DNA from: Bradyrhizobium sp. LMTR 3
Lineage (GTDB): Bacteria; Pseudomonadota; Alphaproteobacteria; Rhizobiales; Xanthobacteraceae
DNA length: 64,000 nucleotides
Assembly: GCF_001693485.1 (NCBI RefSeq)
Contig: NZ_MAXC01000012.1
Location: forward strand, 310,001-374,000
Direction: 5' to 3'
This document shows positions 26,159 through 34,629 of this stretch, piece by piece (position 1 is the stretch's first letter; the number at the start of each line of letters is the position of its first letter). Under the pieces are notes generated by a model, which ran no database searches, was not told where the DNA came from, and saw only the letters and a program-made list of their open reading frames with translations. A program made the position numbers and the translations under genes.

Positions 26159-26330
26159 TCAACGCTTAAGATCAGGGCGCGAAACGCCTCCTGCCTTCGA
26201 ATATGTCGGCCCAAGTCGCGGCAGGGTTCAGACTCCCCTAAGATCCTGCCTGGCATTTTCACAAAAGCCGCTCCGGCGCCGCCGGACGGGCGCCGCTTTT
26301 TGGTCCAAATCCGTCAAGGGGCCAGCTCAG

Positions 26331-26356
26331 GATTCACACATCGCATTGTGTGAATC
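26331..26356. promoter_or_regulatory. 10-6-10 inverted repeat upstream of dnaB
   Basis: GATTCACACA (26331-26340) and TGTGTGAATC (26347-26356) are perfect arms with a 6-base spacer, about 110 bases before dnaB. No U-tract follows on either strand, so a protein binding site or a structured leader is more likely than a terminator. The surrounding 308-base gap (26159-26466) contains no gene. Confidence 0.55.
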
Positions 26357-26466
26357 GGGCATAAGGCCTACTCGGACTTTCGGATCGGCTGCACGTGGCG
26401 CTTTATCGCTGCCCCACTTCCGCAAGCGACCTGACAAAACCAAAAACCTAAAGAACATTGCAAACT

Positions 26467-27966
26467 ATGGCTCTGACTGATTCGAACGTCCTCAAGCTCG
26501 CCCCGGACGCGGGAACTCCGGCCTACCGGAGCGCGCCGCACAATATCGAGGCAGAACAGAGTTTGCTGGGCGCCATTCTGGTCAACAATGACGCGTTCTA
26601 CCGGGTTTCCGACTTCCTGGAGCCGAAGCACTTCTTCGAGCCGATCCACCAGACCATTTTCGAGACCGCCGGCAGCCTGATCCGGATGGGCAAGGTCGCA
26701 ACGCCCGTGACGTTGAAGACCTTCCTGCCGGCCGATACCGATATCGGCGGCATGACGGTTGGTCAGTACCTCGCGCGTCTCGCGGCCGAGGCCACCACGA
26801 TCATCAACGCGCAGGACTATGGCCGCACGGTCTACGACATGTCACTGCGCCGCGACCTGATCCGGATCGGCGAGGACATGGTCAACGTCGCCTTCGATGC
26901 GCCGGTGGATTTTGCCCCGCGCGCGCAGATCGAGGACGCCGAGCGCCAGCTCTATGAGCTCGCCGAATCCGGCCGCTATGACGGCGGCTTCCAGCGCTTC
27001 TCGCAGGCGCTGACGACCGCCGTCGATATGGCGGCCAAAGCCTTCCAGCGTGACGGAAGTCTGTCGGGCATCGCCACCGGCTTACGCGACCTCGACACCA
27101 AGATGGGCGGGCTGCAGGCGTCCGACTTGATCATCGTCGCCGGCCGCCCCGGCATGGGCAAGACGTCGCTTGCCACCAACATCGCCTACAACATCGCCAA
27201 AGCGCACCGCGCCGAGGTTCAAGCCGACGGCACGATGAAGACCGTCAATGGTGGCATCGTCGGCTTCTTCTCCTGCGAAATGTCCGGCGAACAGCTCGCC
27301 ACCCGTATTCTGGCCGAACAGACCAGCATCGCCTCCAGCATGATCCGACGCGGCGGCATTACCGAGGCCGACTTCGAGAAGATCCGCGATTATTCGATCG
27401 AACTGCAGTCGCTGCCGCTCTATGTCGACGAGACCGGCGGTCTGTCGATCTCGCAACTCACGGCCCGTGCGCGCCGGCTGAAGCGGCAGAGGGGCCTCGA
27501 CCTGATCGTGATCGATTACATCCAGTTGCTGCAGGGCTCGGGCAAGCGCTCGGACAATCGCGTGCAGGAAGTGACAGAAATCACCACGGGCCTCAAGGCG
27601 CTCGCCAAGGAACTCAACGTTCCGATCATCGCGTTGTCGCAGCTCTCGCGTCAGGTGGAAAACCGCGACGACAAGCGCCCGCAACTGGCCGACTTGCGTG
27701 AATCCGGTTCGATCGAGCAGGACGCCGACGTCGTGATCTTCGTGTACCGCGAGGAGTATTACCTCGCCAACAAGGAGCCGCGGATCGGCACCCCCGAATA
27801 CGAAAAATGGCAGCTCGATATGTCGCTGGTGCACGGCAAGGCCGAAATCATCATCGGCAAGCAGCGCCACGGCCCCACCGGAACGGTGGAAGTGCAGTTC
27901 GAGGGCCAGTTCACCCGGTTCAGCGATCTGGCGCAGGACGGCAACCAGCCGACCGGCGGCTATTAA
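26467..27966 (+). CDS. dnaB: Replicative DNA helicase
   Basis: This 499-residue hexameric helicase unwinds DNA at the replication fork. The N-terminal domain (SAPHNIEAEQSLLGAIL) interacts with primase. The RecA-like C-terminal domain has Walker A AGRPGMGKTS at 225-234 and the Walker B region LIVIDYIQLLQG. The DnaB signature QLSRQVENRDDKRPQLADLR is intact. No intein is present. The ATG at 26467 was chosen over a TTG three codons upstream. Lying downstream of the rplI region and upstream of alr is the usual rhizobial order. Confidence 0.98.
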   Translation: MALTDSNVLKLAPDAGTPAYRSAPHNIEAEQSLLGAILVNNDAFYRVSDFLEPKHFFEPIHQTIFETAGSLIRMGKVATPVTLKTFLPADTDIGGMTVGQYLARLAAEATTIINAQDYGRTVYDMSLRRDLIRIGEDMVNVAFDAPVDFAPRAQIEDAERQLYELAESGRYDGGFQRFSQALTTAVDMAAKAFQRDGSLSGIATGLRDLDTKMGGLQASDLIIVAGRPGMGKTSLATNIAYNIAKAHRAEVQADGTMKTVNGGIVGFFSCEMSGEQLATRILAEQTSIASSMIRRGGITEADFEKIRDYSIELQSLPLYVDETGGLSISQLTARARRLKRQRGLDLIVIDYIQLLQGSGKRSDNRVQEVTEITTGLKALAKELNVPIIALSQLSRQVENRDDKRPQLADLRESGSIEQDADVVIFVYREEYYLANKEPRIGTPEYEKWQLDMSLVHGKAEIIIGKQRHGPTGTVEVQFEGQFTRFSDLAQDGNQPTGGY

Positions 27967-28014
27967 AGCGCGGCGACGGTTGAACCGCAGCGTTCCGCCG
28001 CGTAGAACTGTGGC

Positions 28015-29250
28015 ATGAACGTGGCCCCCGATCCCAAGTCCATGCCGCAAGGCACCCTGCTCTCGCCCGAGGCGAAGCAGGCCGCCGCGCTTGCGGCCGC
28101 AACCGGCGTGCTGACGGTCGATCTCGACGCCATTATCGCCAACTGGCGCAAGCTCGAGAAGACGGCGGTGCCGGCCGAATGCGCGGCCGTGGTCAAGGCG
28201 GACGGCTATGGCTGCGGCGCCGAACAGGTCGCGCGTGCCCTTGCGGGCGCCGGCTGCAAGACGTTCTTCGTCGCCACCCTCGACGAGGCCCGCGTGGTTC
28301 GCGCCGCGGCGCCTGCGGCCGCGATCTACGTGCTCGGCGGCTTCTTCCAGAACACCGGCGACGCCTACGCCAAGTTTGACTGCAAGCCCGTCATCGGCGA
28401 CCTCAACGAACTCGCCGAATGGGACGTGTTTTGTCGCCGTTCCGGCTGGTCCGGCGGCGCTGCCATTCACATCGACACTGGCATGAACCGGCTCGGCCTC
28501 ACCGTCACCGAGGCGCAGGGCATCATCCCACGCATCAATGCCGGAGATCACGGCATCACGCTCGTGATGAGCCATCTTGCCTCCGCGGAAATGCTCAACA
28601 ATCCCGCCAACGCCAGGCAGCTCGCGGCCTTCCGCGAGATCGCGAGCCTGTTCTCCGGCGTCCCGGCGTCGCTCGCGAACTCGTCCGGCATCTTCCTGGG
28701 CGCCCAGTTCCAGTTCGATCTGGTGCGGCCGGGCTGCGCCCTCTATGGCATCAACCCGACGCCCGAAGCCGACAACCCGATGCAGCCGGTCGTCGAGCTG
28801 AAGGCGCGCATCGTGCAGATCCGCAACGTCGAGCGCGGCGATACCGTCGGCTATGGCGGGACCTGGACGGCGCGGCGTCCAACCAGAATAGCGGTCGTTT
28901 CCGCCGGCTATGCCGACGGGTATTTCCGCGCGGCCAGCGCCAATGACGGCACCCGAGGCGCCGAGGTGATAGTCGCCGGCAAGCGCTGCCCGATCGCGGG
29001 ACGGATTTCGATGGACCTGACGGCGGTCGACGTCACTGATCTCGACAAGAATGCGGTGCGGCGCGGCCACTGGGTGACGCTGATCGGCGAAGGCATCACG
29101 GCCGACGAACTTGCCCATCATTTCGGCACCATCGGCTACGAAGTGCTGACCAGCCTCGGCAAGCGCTACGCGCGGGTTTACAAGGGCGGCAATGCCACTG
29201 CAGCCCCCCCTGCTTCGCCTCCAGCGGAGCCGGCTGCAGTTCCCACCTAG
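28015..29250 (+). CDS. alr: Alanine racemase
   Basis: This 411-residue PLP enzyme interconverts L- and D-alanine for peptidoglycan synthesis. The PLP lysine is Lys61 in AVVKADGYG, and the catalytic tyrosine is Tyr280 in DTVGYGGTW. The N-terminal barrel and C-terminal beta domain have normal length, with a roughly 30-residue N-terminal extension and a Pro/Ala-rich tail of 15 residues. An alternative ATG at 28042 would shorten the extension. It follows dnaB by 48 bases and is probably transcribed with it. Confidence 0.95.
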   Translation: MNVAPDPKSMPQGTLLSPEAKQAAALAAATGVLTVDLDAIIANWRKLEKTAVPAECAAVVKADGYGCGAEQVARALAGAGCKTFFVATLDEARVVRAAAPAAAIYVLGGFFQNTGDAYAKFDCKPVIGDLNELAEWDVFCRRSGWSGGAAIHIDTGMNRLGLTVTEAQGIIPRINAGDHGITLVMSHLASAEMLNNPANARQLAAFREIASLFSGVPASLANSSGIFLGAQFQFDLVRPGCALYGINPTPEADNPMQPVVELKARIVQIRNVERGDTVGYGGTWTARRPTRIAVVSAGYADGYFRAASANDGTRGAEVIVAGKRCPIAGRISMDLTAVDVTDLDKNAVRRGHWVTLIGEGITADELAHHFGTIGYEVLTSLGKRYARVYKGGNATAAPPASPPAEPAAVPT

Positions 29251-29331
29251 TTCTTCGTTCCAGGTGTTCCTTCGCGACGCATCTTGTCGAAGCCGTCCAT
29301 AGCTTTGTCGTCCATAGCTTTCTTACCGGCC

Positions 29332-29553
29332 CTACCGTTTCTTCCGGCCTGCCAACACTTGCTTGCAGGTGTCGCTGAGTTGGTGTTGCTGCTTGTTCAG
29401 ACATGCGACGACACGGCCGCCGCCGGGCAGCGTACCGGCGCAATATTTGTCATAGTCCGCCTTGCAGGCGCCGCGCTGCTCAACGGCTTGGGCGGCTGCG
29501 GATCCGGAGCATCCGATGGCGAGCACGAGAATGGCGAAGCGTAGTTTCGACAT
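29332..29553 (-). CDS. Small secreted cysteine-rich repeat protein
   Basis: This 73-residue protein has a signal peptide (about 1-22, ending AAA-QA). The mature part has four cysteines in the pattern C-x6-YC...VV-x-CL...DTC, which resembles one Cys-rich FGFR-type repeat found in rhizobial exported proteins. The start at 29553 has GGAG 6 bases upstream. It is convergent with alr and divergent from the nuclease gene at 29602. No function is established. Confidence 0.75.
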   Translation of the reverse strand: MSKLRFAILVLAIGCSGSAAAQAVEQRGACKADYDKYCAGTLPGGGRVVACLNKQQHQLSDTCKQVLAGRKKR

Positions 29554-29601
29554 GGAATCTCCAACTGTCGGGCGAAGCACAGTGATGCCAGCCAGCTCTA
29601 C

Positions 29602-30369
29602 ATGAAGATCGCGACCTTCAACATTAATAATGTCAACCGACGTCTGCCGAACCTGCTGCACTGGCTGCGCGCGGCGAAGCCCGACGTCGTTGCCTTGCAG
29701 GAGTTGAAATCGACCGACTCTGAGTTCCCGATTCTGGCAATCGAGAAAGCCGGCTACGGCGCGGTGTGGCGCGGACAAAAAACCTGGAACGGCGTCGCCA
29801 TCCTGGCGCGGAACACCGAGCCGGTATTGACCCGGACCGCGCTCCCCGGCGAAGGGGATGTCGAGGCCCGCTATATCGAAGCCGCCATTAACGGCATCCT
29901 CGTCACCAGCATCTATCTCCCGAACGGCAATCCGCAGCCGGGACCGAAATTCGACTACAAGCTCGACTGGTTCAAGCGACTGCGGTCCCACGCTGGCAAG
30001 CTGCTCAAGCAGGACATCCCCGTGGTGTTGGCCGGCGACTACAACGTCGCGCCGACCGAGTTCGATATCTACCCGACAAAGTCCTGGGACAAGGACGCGC
30101 TGATCCAGCCGAAGAGCCGCGCGGCGTTCAAGGCGCTGGTGGATCAAGGCTGGACCGATGCGATCCGGACGCTCCATCCGTCTAAGCCGATGTTCACGTT
30201 CTGGGACTACAAGCGCAACCGCTGGCCACGCGATGCCGGATTGCGCCTCGATCATCTGCTGCTGAGCCCGTCGATAGCGCCGCGTCTGCTCAAGGCCGGC
30301 GTCGATCGAAAGATCCGCGGGGAGGAAGGCGCTAGCGACCATGCGCCGGCGTGGATCGTGTTGAAGTAG
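29602..30369 (+). CDS. xth: Exodeoxyribonuclease III-family endonuclease
   Basis: This 255-residue metal-dependent enzyme has the exonuclease III/AP-endonuclease fold. It begins MKIATFNINNVNRRL, has the metal-binding Glu in VALQELKS, the GDYNVAPTEFD motif, and the catalytic GASDHAP near the end. It would repair abasic sites or blocked 3' ends. Rhizobia often carry more than one copy, so whether this is the main XthA is uncertain. It has its own divergent promoter region shared with the Cys-rich gene. Confidence 0.93.
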   Translation: MKIATFNINNVNRRLPNLLHWLRAAKPDVVALQELKSTDSEFPILAIEKAGYGAVWRGQKTWNGVAILARNTEPVLTRTALPGEGDVEARYIEAAINGILVTSIYLPNGNPQPGPKFDYKLDWFKRLRSHAGKLLKQDIPVVLAGDYNVAPTEFDIYPTKSWDKDALIQPKSRAAFKALVDQGWTDAIRTLHPSKPMFTFWDYKRNRWPRDAGLRLDHLLLSPSIAPRLLKAGVDRKIRGEEGASDHAPAWIVLK

Positions 30370-30420
30370 CTCCTCGCAAGCCCTACCGCCCGAATTTCCT
30401 GCGCGCCGGACGGCGACTGT

Positions 30421-30870
30421 TCAGCCCTTTCGTGTGTGACCCCACGCCGCGTCCCAGTCTTCGCCCGCAGCATCGATGACGCGGCCGTCAGCCTCGAAGA
30501 ACTTGTTCGGCACCTGGAAGATTGCGAGCATCAGCCCGCCTTGCGGACACCACGCGACGTGGCGGCTGCCCTCTTCGCGCCAGATGAACTCGCCGGCCTT
30601 GCATTCGATGCCCTGCGCCGGACCTTCCTTGTCGACGAGCGAGCCTTCGAGCACGTAGGTCTGCTCGATGTTGACGTGTTCGTGGTCGGGGAGCACCGCA
30701 CCCGGCGCGAACCGCATCAGCGCGGTCATCAGGCCTGTCTTGCGATCGAACAGCAACGTCTTGGCCTCGCAGCCGGGAAAGCGGGTCTTCTGCCATTCCA
30801 TGCTGTCCGGGCGAACCAGATGGGAATGCGTGCCTGCAGTCTGCGCATTCGCCGGCGTCGCAGCGTCCAT
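30421..30870 (-). CDS. Cupin-domain protein
   Basis: This 149-residue single cupin has the metal-binding motif PDHEHVNIEQTYVLEG (His-x-His and Glu) and a second strand motif ending in SRHVAWCPQGG. It resembles ChrR-like or dihydroxyacetophenone dioxygenase-like cupins, which bind Zn or Fe. The substrate cannot be inferred. GGAG-type sequence precedes the ATG. It converges with the exonuclease gene and stands alone. Confidence 0.85.
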   Translation of the reverse strand: MDAATPANAQTAGTHSHLVRPDSMEWQKTRFPGCEAKTLLFDRKTGLMTALMRFAPGAVLPDHEHVNIEQTYVLEGSLVDKEGPAQGIECKAGEFIWREEGSRHVAWCPQGGLMLAIFQVPNKFFEADGRVIDAAGEDWDAAWGHTRKG

Positions 30871-31148
30871 GGCGATCCTCCGTTCTGCTTGTTTTGACGC
30901 GATCCTAGCAGCTTTGCCTCTCCCCGCCAGCCGGATATGAAAGAGAGCCCATCAAGGCATTCCAGCTCAAGGGATTTGACGTCCCGATTGAGCTTTACGT
31001 CGCCTAGTGTGGGCTGGCGGTTCTGCTGTCATCGCATAGCAGCTTCCCTTCAGCACGATCGGCTCCCTTCCGAGTGATATTTAGGCCTCGTAACCCGAGG
31101 CTGCCGGCACCATGATGTCGGCATCAGGGAATCGCGAAAGACTGCAGC

Positions 31149-31871
31149 GTGGGCTTCCTATTTGTCCTCATTATCGGCCTACTCGCCGGCACCATCTCAG
31201 GCATTGTCGGCACGGGCTCGTCGATCATGCTGATGCCGGTACTGGTCTATCAATATGGGCCGAAAGAAGCGGTGCCGATCATGGCGGTTGCGGCCGTGAT
31301 GGCGAACTTCTCGCGCATTCTCGCCTGGTGGCGCGAGGTCGACTGGCGCGCCTGCATCGCCTATTCGGTTACGGGCATTCCGGCCGCAGCCCTCGGCGCG
31401 CGGACGCTGCTCGCGCTGCCCTCGCACGCCGTCGATATCGCGATCGGCATGTTTCTCATCGCAATGGTGCCGGTTCGGCATTGGCTGGCCCGCCATCAGC
31501 TCAAAGCGCAGCTCTGGCATCTGGCGGTCGGTGGCGCCGTTATCGGCTTTCTCACCGGCATCGTGGTTTCGACCGGGCCGCTCAGCGTGCCACTGTTTCT
31601 GTTTTACGGTCTAAACAAGGGAGCCTTCCTCGCCACCGAAGCCGCAAGCTCGCTCGGGCTTTACCTGAGCAAGTCGGTCACCTTCGAACGCTTCGGCGCG
31701 CTGACGCTGGATGTTGCGCTGAAGGGCCTGATTGCGGGCTCTTCCCTCATGCTCGGCGCCTTCATCGCCAAAGGCTTCGTGCTGCGTCTTCAGCCCGACG
31801 TATTTCGGCTGTTGATGGACGGCATCATGCTGGCAGCCGGCCTTACCCTGCTATGGACGGCATTTTCGTAA
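31149..31871 (+). CDS. TauE/SafE-family (TSUP) membrane transporter
   Basis: This 240-residue protein has seven or eight membrane helices and two internal halves with the TSUP pattern; the first half begins GLLAGTISGIVGTGSSIMLMP, the second GFLTGIVVSTGPLSVPLF. Such proteins export sulfite, sulfoacetate or related small acids, or import sulfur compounds; specificity is unknown. The start is a GTG at 31149. The gene stands alone between the cupin gene and the SPFH gene. The 278-base gap upstream shows no gene. Confidence 0.9.
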   Translation: MGFLFVLIIGLLAGTISGIVGTGSSIMLMPVLVYQYGPKEAVPIMAVAAVMANFSRILAWWREVDWRACIAYSVTGIPAAALGARTLLALPSHAVDIAIGMFLIAMVPVRHWLARHQLKAQLWHLAVGGAVIGFLTGIVVSTGPLSVPLFLFYGLNKGAFLATEAASSLGLYLSKSVTFERFGALTLDVALKGLIAGSSLMLGAFIAKGFVLRLQPDVFRLLMDGIMLAAGLTLLWTAFS

Positions 31872-32004
31872 GGATTCGGCGCGCACCGCCTGAACCATTC
31901 CCCATCAGCGGCCGACCAAGTGACGCGTCTCACATCCATTCGGCAGGTGACCATAGATCAGTGCCGGGCATGGAATCGCATCACCCACGTCTGGAGAGAC
32001 TGAA

Positions 32005-32901
32005 ATGCCCAAAGGAAACATCGGCGGAATCATCGGCGCCATCGTCGCCGTCATTGTCGTCGCCATCATCGCCGCGGGAAGCTGGTACACCGTCGATCAA
32101 ACCGAGCGCGGCGTGAAGCTGCGGTATGGGGCGGTCATCGGCACCGCGCAGCCGGGCCTTGGCTTCAAGGTCCCGCTGATCGACAGCGTCGAAAAGGTCA
32201 GCGTCAAGACCTTCACCTATACCTGGGACAAGATGAATTCGTATTCATACGACCAGCAGCCGGCCGACCTCAAGATCAGCGTCACCTTGCGAGCCTCGCC
32301 GGACAAGGTGGCCGATCTCTATGCCAAGTTTGGCGGGCTGGACACCGCGGTCAAACAAGTGGTCAGCCCGGCCGTCAATCAGCAGGTCAAAATCGTGTTC
32401 GGCCGCTACACGGCCGTGAAAGCGATCCAGGAGCGCGGGCCGCTGAACTCCGCGATCAAGGACGCCATCACCGCTTCGCTGAAGGACGATCCGATGATCA
32501 CGATCGAAAGCGTCCAGCTCGAAAACATCGAGTTCAGCGCAAACTATCTGCATTCCATCGAGCAGCGCATGCTGGCCGAGGTCGAGGTGCAGAAGCTGCA
32601 GCAGAATGCCGAGCGCGAGAAGGTGCAGGCGCAGATTACCGTCACCCAGGCGACCGCCAAGGCCAATGCCGTCCGCGCCGAGGCGCAAGCCGCGGCCGAC
32701 GCGCTGCGGCTGAATGGCGAAGCCCGCGCCACCAATATCAGGATCACCGGCGAGGCCGAAGCCGCCGCCATCGAAGCCCGCGCCAAGGCGCTCGGCACCA
32801 ATCCGAACCTCGTCACGCTGGTGCAGGCCGAACGCTGGAACGGCGTGCTACCGACCACGATGGTGCCGGGCTCATCGGTGCCGTTCGTTTCGGTGAAGTG
32901 A
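32005..32901 (+). CDS. SPFH/prohibitin-family membrane protein
   Basis: This 298-residue protein has one N-terminal membrane helix (about 8-30), a band-7 domain (GSWYTVDQTERGVKLRYGAV onwards) and a long coiled coil with Ala/Glu-rich repeats (EREKVQAQITVTQATAKANA). This is the prohibitin/HflK layout. Members form large membrane rings that organise proteases or membrane domains. GGAGAGACTGAA precedes the ATG. It stands alone and ends before a strong hairpin. Confidence 0.9.
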   Translation: MPKGNIGGIIGAIVAVIVVAIIAAGSWYTVDQTERGVKLRYGAVIGTAQPGLGFKVPLIDSVEKVSVKTFTYTWDKMNSYSYDQQPADLKISVTLRASPDKVADLYAKFGGLDTAVKQVVSPAVNQQVKIVFGRYTAVKAIQERGPLNSAIKDAITASLKDDPMITIESVQLENIEFSANYLHSIEQRMLAEVEVQKLQQNAEREKVQAQITVTQATAKANAVRAEAQAAADALRLNGEARATNIRITGEAEAAAIEARAKALGTNPNLVTLVQAERWNGVLPTTMVPGSSVPFVSVK

Positions 32902-32920
32902 GCGCCGAATAGTCGGGAGG

Positions 32921-32946
32921 GCGATACCGCGCGGAAGCGGTATCGC
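32921..32946 (+). terminator. Hairpin after the SPFH gene
   Basis: GCGATACCGC (32921-32930) and GCGGTATCGC (32937-32946) form a perfect 10-bp stem with a 6-base loop, 20 bases after the stop. The U-tract is weak (ACTTCG), so termination may be inefficient or need help. Confidence 0.6.
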
Positions 32947-33132
32947 ACTTCGCCGTTCCGATCCGGACCGCGCGGCAGGCTGACGTTCAAATTTGCTCGA
33001 TGGCCTGACTGGCGCAACTATTATCCGCTATGACGCCCATCGATCGGTGGCCGCAGGTTCTCAGACGTGCCACCTTGACCGACCATACCGTGCAGGTTGC
33101 GCGGCCTGGTTCTCGATTGGGGAGAATGCGTC

Positions 33133-34536
33133 TTGAGCATGGTGGCAGAAGCGGCTGATGTCCCCTATCTGGGTGATCAGCGAACCGGACGAACCGCAGC
33201 CCGGCAAGACACCCTGAAATTCGCGGAAGCCGCCCTTGTCGAGAGCAAGCGTGAAGGCCTGCTGCTCGCCGTTCGCGCCCGCTGGGTCGCGCTGGCCGTC
33301 ACTGCCGTTACCCTGCCGATCGTCAATCCGAACTGGGACGTGATCTACTACGTCCTGATGCTCGGCTTCTTTGCCCTGATCGGCTGGGCCCAACTCAAAG
33401 TCGGCAAGGTCGGCCGTTCGCCGCTTGAGGTTTTCCTGATCATTTGCGATCTCGCACTGCTGACCTTCCTCAGCGTCGTCCCCAATCCGTGGAGTGACGT
33501 TCACTGGCCGATCGGAATGCAATTCCGGTTCGACAGCTTCATCTATTTCTTCATCTTCCTTTCTACCGCCACCCTCGCCTATTCGTGGCGAACGGTTGTC
33601 GCGATGGGCGGATGGACCGCTGCCCTGTGGGCCATTGCCGTCGGTTGGGCGTATCTGCAGCCCGAAACCCATGCCGCGCTGTCGGAGCGCGTCCGGGAAG
33701 CTGTCGGCGCCGATGTTCGCTTGTTCGAGATCATCGATCCTTCGTCGATCGGTTTCGGCGCCCGTTTTCAGCAAGTGACGGTGTTCATCATCGTGGCCGG
33801 GATCCTGGCACTGGCGGTACGCCGTTCGAATGCGCTTCTGATCAGCCACGCCGGCATCGAACGCGAGCGCGCCAACTTGGCGCGTTATTTTTCGCCCAAT
33901 GTCGTCAATGAATTGTCCGGCAATGACGAGCCGCTCACGCGCGTTCGCACGCAAGACGTCGCAGTGTTGTTCGCCGATATCGTGGGTTTCACCGCCTACG
34001 CCGACGGACGAGACCCGAAAGAGGTCATCGACACGCTGCGGCAATTCCATGAACGAATGGAAAGACAAGTGTTCCAGCACGGCGGAACGCTCGACAAATA
34101 CCTCGGCGATGGCCTGATGGCGACGTTCGGTACGCCGTTCGCCGGCGATTCCGACGCGCTGAACGCCTTGCGTTGTGCGCGGGGAATGATCGCCTCGATC
34201 ACCGAGCTGAACAAGGAACGGAAGGACCGCAACGAGCCGCCGATCCAGGTCAGCGTCGGATTGCACTATGGTCCAGTCGTGCTGGGAGACATCGGCCTCA
34301 ACCGGCTCGAATTCGCCGTGATCGGCACCACCGTGAATGCGGCGAGCCGCCTCGAGGCCCTCACCCGCGAATTCGGATGCGCCATCGTCGTCAGCGATGT
34401 ACTGGTGCGGCAGGCGCGGGCCGAATCGAACCATTCGAGCGCCGACTTCGCATTGCTTGTCGAGCAGCCGGCGCAGATCATTCGTGGTCTCGAGCAACCG
34501 GTTGGCATCTGGACGTGTGCCAACGTGGCCTCCTGA
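33133..34536 (+). CDS. Membrane-bound class III adenylate/guanylate cyclase
   Basis: This 467-residue protein has an N-terminal domain with about six membrane helices (residues about 45-235) and a C-terminal class III cyclase domain (about 265-445). The two metal-binding Asp residues are in VLFADIVGFTAY and YLGDGLMATFG, and a Lys in TLDKYLGDG fits adenine selection. It would make cAMP as a signal. The TTG at 33133 with GGGGAG 8 bases upstream is the preferred start; an ATG at 33139 is the alternative. It lies upstream of radA but with a 93-base gap, so co-transcription is unsure. Confidence 0.9.
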   Translation: MSMVAEAADVPYLGDQRTGRTAARQDTLKFAEAALVESKREGLLLAVRARWVALAVTAVTLPIVNPNWDVIYYVLMLGFFALIGWAQLKVGKVGRSPLEVFLIICDLALLTFLSVVPNPWSDVHWPIGMQFRFDSFIYFFIFLSTATLAYSWRTVVAMGGWTAALWAIAVGWAYLQPETHAALSERVREAVGADVRLFEIIDPSSIGFGARFQQVTVFIIVAGILALAVRRSNALLISHAGIERERANLARYFSPNVVNELSGNDEPLTRVRTQDVAVLFADIVGFTAYADGRDPKEVIDTLRQFHERMERQVFQHGGTLDKYLGDGLMATFGTPFAGDSDALNALRCARGMIASITELNKERKDRNEPPIQVSVGLHYGPVVLGDIGLNRLEFAVIGTTVNAASRLEALTREFGCAIVVSDVLVRQARAESNHSSADFALLVEQPAQIIRGLEQPVGIWTCANVAS

Positions 34537-34629
34537 TGCCCTGAAGGACGCGATGGCACTCATCGCGCCCACCGCTTCTTTTCGTGCTAAGAAGTGCCGC
34601 CACTCCTCCGACTCTGCTATTTCCCCCTC

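Noticed and set aside
27082..29121. A 679-codon minus-strand frame
   Set aside because: It overlaps dnaB and alr in antisense and lacks any recognisable domain.
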